Below are positions 7,877-13,640 of a stretch of 13,640 bases of DNA, one piece after another. The number at the start of each line of letters is the position of its first letter. Positions within the stretch are counted from its first letter, which is position 1. The notes below the pieces were generated by a model that was given only the letters and a program-made list of their open reading frames with translations, had not been told where the DNA came from and ran no database searches. The DNA comes from Anaerolineales bacterium. GTDB lineage: Bacteria; Chloroflexota; Anaerolineae; 4572-78; J111. The stretch lies in contig JAAUSP010000156.1 in NCBI GenBank assembly GCA_012032575.1, positions 1 through 13,640 of the forward strand, read 5' to 3'. Both the position numbers and the translations under genes were made by a program.

Positions 7877-8448
7877 ACATCACACTCAGGTTTTGAGGAT
7901 TTGCGTCCCAAAAACCAACTCAACAATAGATAGACCCCCAAAGCCAGGTTGAGCAGGCGTTCAAACCGGGCGAAATTCTGGCCGCCCTGTTCCGGGTCCC
8001 AATAGCTCAGGGGGGCGGGAAAACGGTAACGCCAATTGAGCGGAAAAAGAAGCAGCGGGCCGTCGGTGTGGTGGGTAAAAATATCAAGTAAACTGTGCAG
8101 CCCGCAGGCCAGGGCAAACCAAAACAGCGCGCCCCTCCGCCCGCCGGAGCGATACCCCCACCAGCCTATCCATCCAAGCAGCAGCGGGGCGTGGAACAAA
8201 TTGTGACCAATCCCCCACACCGGATGATGAAAATAAAGGTGGTTAAAGTGCGGCCCGCAGATGGGGTCATCCGCGGCGGACAGGCCGGACCAGGAGCGCC
8301 GGGCGATAAAACCGGCGGTCAGGGCCAGCAAAGGGATATCCGGCATCACGGAACCGAGTAACAACGCCTTGGTATGAACAGGCGTTCCGCGAGATTTTAA
8401 ACTATAGTCAAGGACAGCGGTTATAAGCAAATGTGAGTAGGTTTTCAT
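7873..8448 (-). CDS. Membrane-bound metal-dependent hydrolase-like protein, paralogue A
   Basis: A 191-residue membrane protein with a conserved His/Asp pattern like that of the DUF457/YdjM-type or zinc-phospholipase-C-like membrane hydrolases: H6 (TYSH), D37 (GSVMPD), H82 and H86 (GHNLFH), H118, D122 and H126 (HSLLDIFTH). A metal site built from these residues is an inference. Hydrophobic stretches lie near 39-48, 88-99, 107-121 and 168-180. It is clearly paralogous to the gene at 9232-9822: in the first 53 residues I count 34 identities without gaps. Its stop overlaps the permease start (ATGA). It is the first gene after the toxin-antitoxin insertion and may have its own promoter. A role in processing the imported compound or a lipid is suggested by position only. 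Confidence 0.8.
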   Translation of the reverse strand: MKTYSHLLITAVLDYSLKSRGTPVHTKALLLGSVMPDIPLLALTAGFIARRSWSGLSAADDPICGPHFNHLYFHHPVWGIGHNLFHAPLLLGWIGWWGYRSGGRRGALFWFALACGLHSLLDIFTHHTDGPLLLFPLNWRYRFPAPLSYWDPEQGGQNFARFERLLNLALGVYLLLSWFLGRKSSKPECDV

Positions 8449-8457
8449 ATAACTGAA

Positions 8458-8463
8458 ATTATA
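8458..8463 (-). promoter_or_regulatory. Candidate -10 box (TATAAT) for the distal half of the importer operon
   Basis: On the minus strand a consensus TATAAT lies 9 bases before the ATG at 8448, giving a very short or absent leader. The best -35 candidate (ATGACT at 8483-8488) is spaced 19 bases, which is poor. It would allow hydrolase A, the second permease, the ATPase and later genes to be transcribed despite the toxin-antitoxin insertion. It is divergent from the promoter of the MNT gene within the same 92-base gap. Confidence 0.4.
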
Positions 8464-8490
8464 GAAGGTCAGTCGTTTTGTGAGTCATTG

Positions 8491-8519
8491 TTGTTTCTCG
8501 CTGTTGAAAACAGTATAAT
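8491..8519 (+). promoter_or_regulatory. Sigma70-like promoter of the MNT/HEPN pair
   Basis: TTGTTT at 8491-8496 and TATAAT at 8514-8519 are separated by exactly 17 bases. Transcription would begin near 8526, shortly before the ATG at 8541. This is the best-looking promoter in the window and supports an autonomous toxin-antitoxin unit. Confidence 0.65.
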
Positions 8520-8540
8520 AATCAAAATGTTTACCGATCA

Positions 8541-8882
8541 ATGTCAGGCATAAGAAAATCACAAATGACCCTCACCAATGTTGAAATCCAAGAACTGTAC
8601 GATAAAATCCTACCTGTTTTGCGCCCCTACCAGGTGGAACGGATTGCCGTTTTTGGCTCTGTAGTCAGAGGTGAAATGACGCCTGACAGCGATCTTGACA
8701 TTCTAGTAACTCTCAAACCACCAGGGCAGCGTCCCCCCATTGGCCTAAAATGGTTTGATTTGATTGACGAGTTGAGCCGTATTTTACAACGACCCGTTGA
8801 TCTGGTGACTGACGATGGCTTAAGCCCCCATATACGACCTTATGTGGAACAGGAAATGGTAGTATTGTATGAAGAAGAATGA
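8541..8882 (+). CDS. mntA: MNT-domain nucleotidyltransferase antitoxin (MntA-like)
   Basis: A 113-residue minimal nucleotidyltransferase. The catalytic signature GSx10DxD is complete: G39-S40 (FGSVVRGEM) and D51-L-D53 (SDLDILV). In characterised MntA/HepT pairs the antitoxin attaches AMP residues to a tyrosine of the HEPN toxin and so blocks its RNase activity. The ATG at 8541 is taken as start; the ATG at 8565 (MTLTNVEI) is an alternative that gives the more usual family length. Neither has a clear Shine-Dalgarno sequence. It overlaps the HEPN gene by 14 bases. Base composition is AT-richer than the flanking operon, consistent with horizontal acquisition. Confidence 0.88.
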   Translation: MSGIRKSQMTLTNVEIQELYDKILPVLRPYQVERIAVFGSVVRGEMTPDSDLDILVTLKPPGQRPPIGLKWFDLIDELSRILQRPVDLVTDDGLSPHIRPYVEQEMVVLYEEE

Positions 8883-9207
8883 TGTTGTTTACCTGAACCA
8901 CATCCTCGATGCTATCAATCAGATTGAAACCTACACCGCCAATCTCTCTTACACCCAATTTGCTCAACACCGGCTGGTGCAAGATGGGGTGATCCGCCAG
9001 TTAGAAATCATTGGTGAAGCCAGTCGAAACCTCTCGCCTGATTTTCAAGCTCAATACCAAGAGTTGCCGTGGTCTCAAATTATTGGCCTGCGTAACCGTC
9101 TAATCCACGCTTATTTTGATATTAACCTGGGTATTGTGTGGGATATTGCGCAAAATGATCTACCGGTACTCAAGGATAAAGTCTCTTCAATAATCCGTTC
9201 CTCATAA
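8869..9207 (+). CDS. hepT: HEPN-domain RNase toxin (HepT-like, DUF86)
   Basis: A 112-residue, mostly helical protein. The HEPN motif Rx4HxY is present as R75-NRLI-H80-A-Y82 (LRNRLIHAYF), preceded by the family segment GEASRNLSPDFQ. R75 and H80 would form the RNase site of the dimer. Y82 is at the position that MntA-type antitoxins AMPylate. The start overlaps the MNT gene by 14 bases, with AGGA about 14 bases upstream, so coupled translation is likely. It ends 24 bases before the stop of the convergent hydrolase B gene. The order antitoxin first, toxin second fits the known MntA/HepT arrangement. Confidence 0.9.
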   Translation: MKKNDVVYLNHILDAINQIETYTANLSYTQFAQHRLVQDGVIRQLEIIGEASRNLSPDFQAQYQELPWSQIIGLRNRLIHAYFDINLGIVWDIAQNDLPVLKDKVSSIIRSS

Positions 9208-9231
9208 AAGGTAAATCGAAACACCCCCAAA

Positions 9232-9822
9232 TCAATACACTCTCTTCCCTCTTAAAGCTCTGCGCCGCCACAGCCAGGTGACGGCAAAATACCCCACAAT
9301 CGCCAGGTCGAGCAGGTGTTCCAGCGGAGCGAAAATCCGGCCGCCGTGACGGGGGTCCCAATAACTGATGGGCGCGGAAAAGCGATAGTCCCAATTGAAC
9401 GGAAAGAAGAGCAGCGGGCCGTCATCATAATGGGTCAAAATATCCACTGCGGAGTGAAAGCCACAGGCGATGGCAAACCAAAAGAGCGCCGCCCCCCACT
9501 TTTTTTGTTGGCGCAGCCCCATATAATACCCCACTATGAGCATCAAACCAATCAGCACCGGCGAATGGAACAGGTTATGGCCCGTGATCCAAAAGGGATT
9601 GTGGAAATAGAGATTATCGTAACGGGGGCCAAAAATGTGCTCGCCGGGCAAGCGCGGGTCGAACCAGGCGCGATAGGCAAAATAGCCCAGAGTCAACAGA
9701 AACAAAGGCACGTCCGGCATAAAAGAGCCGAGCAAAAGGGCTTTGGGGTGAACCGTCACCCCCCGAACCTTCAAACCTTCGTTGAGCACGGCAGTCATCA
9801 AAAAGTGAGAGTAAGTTTGCAT
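9232..9822 (-). CDS. Membrane-bound metal-dependent hydrolase-like protein, paralogue B
   Basis: A 196-residue paralogue of the protein at 7873-8448, with the same candidate metal ligands at the same spacing: H6, D37, H82, H86, then H123, D127 and H131 (HSAVDILTH). Extended shared blocks are HPKALLLGS, MPDVPL, GHNLFHSP, DGPLLFFPFNW and SYWDP. Several hydrophobic stretches suggest an inner-membrane protein; the C-terminal tail is basic (RRRALRGKR). The ATG lies 3 bases after the stop of the first permease gene and has no Shine-Dalgarno sequence, so translation is probably coupled. Each permease in the operon thus has one hydrolase paralogue beside it. Family assignment is good at the level of a membrane metal-dependent hydrolase; the reaction is unknown. 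Confidence 0.8.
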   Translation of the reverse strand: MQTYSHFLMTAVLNEGLKVRGVTVHPKALLLGSFMPDVPLFLLTLGYFAYRAWFDPRLPGEHIFGPRYDNLYFHNPFWITGHNLFHSPVLIGLMLIVGYYMGLRQQKKWGAALFWFAIACGFHSAVDILTHYDDGPLLFFPFNWDYRFSAPISYWDPRHGGRIFAPLEHLLDLAIVGYFAVTWLWRRRALRGKRVY

Positions 9823-9825
9823 GGG

Positions 9826-10755
9826 TTACGTTTCGCGTCCGGCCAGCTTGAGATAGAGAAACACCAGGGCGGTAATCAAAACCGTGATGATCACATTCAA
9901 CGCCATCGCCTCGGCGCGGGCGTTCAGGTCAGCGTCGGTGTAGTAGCGATAGGCCAGCACCGGCAGCGCCGAGGGGTAGCGCTGGCCCAGCAGCAGCGGC
10001 ACCTCGAAGGCCCCAAAGCTAAAGGCAAAAACCAGGACCGAGGTGGACAGAATCGCCCGCCGCAGCAGCGGCAGCAGCACATACCGGAACCGCTGCCAGC
10101 GATTTGCCCCCAGGGTGCGGGCCACATCTTCATAATCCTCGCCCAACGCCTGCAAAACGGCCAGCAGGATGACCGCGATAAAACAGGTCTCTTTCCAGAC
10201 GTATTCCAGGATAATGCCGATGGCATAAGGGTCATACACCAGAGCCGGAAAATCGGCCGGCTCGTCAATGAGCCGGGCCAGGTAGGCCAGCCGGGCCAGC
10301 CAGCCGCTCTGCGAGAATAGAAACAGGATCCCAATCGCGCCCACCAGATGGGGAATCGGGATGTTGAGTTGAAAAATAAAGCTGAGCCAACGCTGTCCGC
10401 GGGCGATGCGCCGCAGGGTCAGGGCCGCTACAATGGCCAGCCCGGTCGAGAGGGCCGTCGAGGCCAGGGCAATCCAGCCGGTAAGCCACAGTGAGCGGTA
10501 AAAGGCTTCCTGGCCCAACACCTGGCGATACGCTTGCAGCGAAAATTCAGTCCGGCCAATGAGCGGCAGATAGCCCAAACTCTGCACCAGGGCCAGAACC
10601 AGGCCACCCATAAACAGCAGCCCGATGACCGTCAGCGCGGGAGCCAGCATCAGACCAACTTGCCATCGTTCCAGCCACAAGCGCCAGGGGAGGGCCGACG
10701 GCTGCGGCTGGGGCAGCGGTGCAGACAGAGGTCTGGAGAGTGAGCGGTTTTCCAT
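9826..10755 (-). CDS. ABC importer permease (first of two)
   Basis: A 309-residue inner-membrane permease starting MENRSLSRP. The ATG at 10755 is chosen because it overlaps the binding-protein stop as TAATG. The longer open frame to 10944 is rejected because its extra N-terminus is low-complexity sequence lying inside the preceding gene. The first helix is near residues 36-60 (LMLAPALTVIGLLFMGGLVLAL). The EAA loop reads EDYEDVARTLGANRWQRFRY. About six helices are visible, ending with VIITVLITALVFLYLKLAG. It would pair with the permease at 7046-7876. A long open frame on the opposite strand (9316-10320) is a shadow of this gene and hydrolase B. Confidence 0.92.
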   Translation of the reverse strand: MENRSLSRPLSAPLPQPQPSALPWRLWLERWQVGLMLAPALTVIGLLFMGGLVLALVQSLGYLPLIGRTEFSLQAYRQVLGQEAFYRSLWLTGWIALASTALSTGLAIVAALTLRRIARGQRWLSFIFQLNIPIPHLVGAIGILFLFSQSGWLARLAYLARLIDEPADFPALVYDPYAIGIILEYVWKETCFIAVILLAVLQALGEDYEDVARTLGANRWQRFRYVLLPLLRRAILSTSVLVFAFSFGAFEVPLLLGQRYPSALPVLAYRYYTDADLNARAEAMALNVIITVLITALVFLYLKLAGRET

Positions 10756-12077
10756 TACTGTTTCAGCACACTCTCCTCCCAGGCTTTCTCGGCGGCGACC
10801 CGCCAGGTACTTTGAAGTTCGGGCAGACGGCGGCCGGCCAGGGTTTCGTCCGGCAGAGTAGCCACGCCGCGCGGCAGGGCGGCAAACGCCTCCGGCCATG
10901 CTTGGGGCAGTCGGGCCACTTCGATGGCCGGGAAGTCGCCCCAATTGGCCGGGTCGGCCTTGCTGTGCTGCGTTTCCGGTGAGAGCAGGAAGTTGGCGAC
11001 CACCATCGCCCCGGCTTTGTGGGCCGAGTTGTAGGGGATGGCCACGTAATGGGTGTTGGCAATGGTCCCGCTGTCAAAAACAAAGGTGCGGGTGGTTGGG
11101 GGGAATTTGCCACTCTCTACCAGGCTGGACGCTTCGGCGGGGTTGTAGGCCATGTCGAAATAGACTTCGCCGTTGGCAAAAAGGTCTTGCTGGCGGGCGT
11201 GGTTTTCGGGGTAGGTTTGGCCTTCGCGCCAGAGGAAAGGTTCGATCTCGTTGAGGGTGTCCCAGCAGCCGGCAAATTTTTCGTCAAATGTGAGTTGGTC
11301 GAAATCGCGCAAAAACGGCTCGTGTCCGCCGGCGGCTGAATAACACAGGTGCATCACAAAAGCCGTGCCGGTAAAATCGGGCGGGGCGGGATAGGTAAAC
11401 TTGCCGGGATTGGCCTTGATCCACTCGATCAGGCCGTCAATCGTGGCCGGCGGCTGGGCCACTTTGGCGCTGTCATAGATCATCACAAACTGGGCTTTGC
11501 CGTAGGGTGACTCGTACCCCTGGACCGGCAGGCCGAGGTCGCTGCTGACGCTGGGATCGTCCCAGTTAACGTAGCGGGTGTTGGGCAGATATTGGGCAAA
11601 GGGGCCGTAAAGCAGGTCGGCCTGGCGCAGGGTGCGGAAATTCTCACCGTTGATCCAGATCAGGTCAACCGAACCGGCGCTGTCCTGTCCCGCCTCTTTC
11701 TCCCCCAAAATCTTGTTGACCGCCTCGACCGTATCGGCCAGCGGGACCATATTGAGGGTGACGCCGTATTGTTGCTTTAAGCTGTCGGCCACAAAGCCGG
11801 TGACCCAGGTATTGATATTTTCCTGGCCGCCCCACATATACCAGTTGACAGTTTGGCCTTTGGCTTCGGCCACAATATCGGCCCAGGTTTTGCCCTCGTA
11901 ACCGGGCGGTACGGCAGCGCCCGCGGGTGCGCTTTCAGCCTGAGCCGCCGGGGCCGCTCCGACGGTATCGGCCGGTGCTTCCGACCCCACTGCCGTCGGA
12001 GCGCAGTTGACCAGCAGCACCGACAAAATGATGAGCCAGGGAAAAACTGACTCTCTGCTAAACCAATGTGTACTCAT
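10755..12077 (-). CDS. ynjB: ABC importer solute-binding lipoprotein, YnjB family
   Basis: A 440-residue extracytoplasmic binding protein. The signal segment is hydrophobic (FPWLIILSVLLVNC) with a lipobox-like LVNC (Cys25); Asn at -1 is unusual. A low-complexity Ala/Pro/Glu linker (about 28-56) follows, then the binding domain. GSVDLIWINGENFRTL, YPAPPDFTGTAF, FLWREG and ANFLLSPETQ closely match what I recall of E. coli YnjB, the binding protein of the uncharacterised YnjBCD transporter. A strong AGGAGG (12085-12090) lies 7 bases before the ATG. This is the first gene of the operon. The substrate of YnjB is not established to my knowledge. Confidence 0.92.
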   Translation of the reverse strand: MSTHWFSRESVFPWLIILSVLLVNCAPTAVGSEAPADTVGAAPAAQAESAPAGAAVPPGYEGKTWADIVAEAKGQTVNWYMWGGQENINTWVTGFVADSLKQQYGVTLNMVPLADTVEAVNKILGEKEAGQDSAGSVDLIWINGENFRTLRQADLLYGPFAQYLPNTRYVNWDDPSVSSDLGLPVQGYESPYGKAQFVMIYDSAKVAQPPATIDGLIEWIKANPGKFTYPAPPDFTGTAFVMHLCYSAAGGHEPFLRDFDQLTFDEKFAGCWDTLNEIEPFLWREGQTYPENHARQQDLFANGEVYFDMAYNPAEASSLVESGKFPPTTRTFVFDSGTIANTHYVAIPYNSAHKAGAMVVANFLLSPETQHSKADPANWGDFPAIEVARLPQAWPEAFAALPRGVATLPDETLAGRRLPELQSTWRVAAEKAWEESVLKQ

Positions 12078-12083
12078 CAGAGT

Positions 12084-12090
12084 TCCTCCT
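12084..12090 (-). promoter_or_regulatory. Strong ribosome binding site of the binding-protein gene
   Basis: AGGAGGA on the minus strand, with AGGAGG 7 bases from the ATG at 12077. It is the best Shine-Dalgarno match in the window, while most downstream genes in the operon lack one and use overlapping starts. No convincing promoter was found in the 134-base gap upstream. Confidence 0.75.
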
Positions 12091-12101
12091 CGTAAATAAA
12101 G

Positions 12102-12170
12102 ACGCGATGAGGCGTGAGGCGAGGAGGCGAAAGATTCTTCGCGTCCTCGCCTCCTCGCGTCCTCGCCTTA
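12102..12170. repeat. Dispersed GAGGCG-type hairpin repeat upstream of the binding-protein gene
   Basis: GCGAGGAGGCGA (12119-12130) pairs perfectly with TCGCCTCCTCGC (12147-12158). The right side also contains the direct duplication GCGTCCTCGCCT (12141-12152 and 12158-12169). The left side carries TGAGGCGTGAGGCG (12108-12121), the same core as the hairpin at 2326-2340. It lies in the untranslated region between the disulfide-oxidoreductase remnant and the importer operon, so it may separate or modulate the two units. Confidence 0.65.
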
Positions 12171-12183
12171 TTTTATTTCCAGG

Positions 12184-12210
12184 GGAGTGTTACACGGTTG
12201 GGAACACTCC
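12184..12210. terminator. Hairpin just after the disulfide-oxidoreductase gene
   Basis: An 8-bp stem (GGAGTGTT 12184-12191 with AACACTCC 12203-12210) encloses an 11-base loop, directly after the TAG stop at 12214-12212 on the minus strand. The downstream minus-strand sequence is A-rich (GGAAATAAAATAA) rather than a T run, so it is a weak terminator candidate or a transcript-end stabiliser. Confidence 0.4.
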
Positions 12211-12211
12211 G

Positions 12212-13640
<1,429 letters not shown>

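Noticed and set aside
9316..10320. 334-codon plus-strand open frame
   Set aside because: It is antisense to hydrolase B and the first permease, both with clear family motifs. Its product is rich in Gln, Arg and Gly with no recognisable domain, typical of a shadow in GC-rich DNA.
10756..10944. N-terminal extension of the first permease
   Set aside because: The extra 63 residues are low-complexity and lie entirely in the binding-protein gene; the TAATG junction at 10755 gives a normal permease N-terminus.
12078..12211. Possible riboswitch upstream of the YnjB-like gene
   Set aside because: The gap is mostly explained by the GAGGCG-type hairpin and a second short hairpin; I saw no TPP, cobalamin or other known aptamer core.

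Overview
The window looks like chromosomal DNA of a free-living, moderately GC-rich bacterium. The dispersed intergenic hairpins built on TGAGGCGTGAGGCG, the CCCTCCCAGC/GCTGGGAGGG hairpin, the gene content and the leaderless-looking starts suggest Chloroflexota (Anaerolineae-like). That placement is an inference, not a marker-gene result.

Left part, plus strand (2-3445): the 3' part of a methyl-accepting chemotaxis protein, open at the left window edge; a stretch of about 160 bases with a terminator-like hairpin and a near-perfect 41-base palindrome; a truncated response-regulator receiver gene; and a Crp/Fnr-family regulator just downstream of it.

Centre, minus strand (12077 down to 3360): a long, tightly packed gene set for an ABC importer. 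In transcription order it holds a lipoprotein solute-binding protein of the E. coli YnjB family, a permease, a membrane-bound metal-dependent hydrolase, [a plus-strand MNT/HEPN toxin-antitoxin pair], a second paralogous hydrolase, a second permease, an ATPase, a YnjF-like CDP-alcohol phosphatidyltransferase and an FAD-dependent halogenase-like oxidoreductase. Most junctions overlap (TAATG, ATGA, GTGA, ATGA), which suggests translational coupling. The binding protein, permease, ATPase and CDP-alcohol phosphatidyltransferase recall the E. coli ynjB-C-D-(E)-F cluster. The phosphatidyltransferase therefore appears to be a conserved partner of this orphan transporter. The two hydrolases and the oxidoreductase are additions not found in E. 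coli. I infer an import-and-modify module for a phospholipid head group or a similar alcohol/phosphoester; the substrate is unknown.

The MNT (GSx10DxD) and HEPN (Rx4HxY) genes at 8541-9207 are visibly more AT-rich than their surroundings. They have their own sigma70-like promoter and sit between the two hydrolase paralogues, so they look like a cassette inserted into a formerly continuous operon.

Right edge, minus strand (12212-13640): a mercuric-reductase-like FAD/NAD(P) disulfide oxidoreductase, cut by the window edge. It is split by four one-base indels, each in a homopolymer run, and carries an extra C-terminal membrane helix. It is either a decaying pseudogene or a poorly sequenced stretch at a contig end.

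No tRNA, rRNA, CRISPR array, insertion sequence or riboswitch was recognised.
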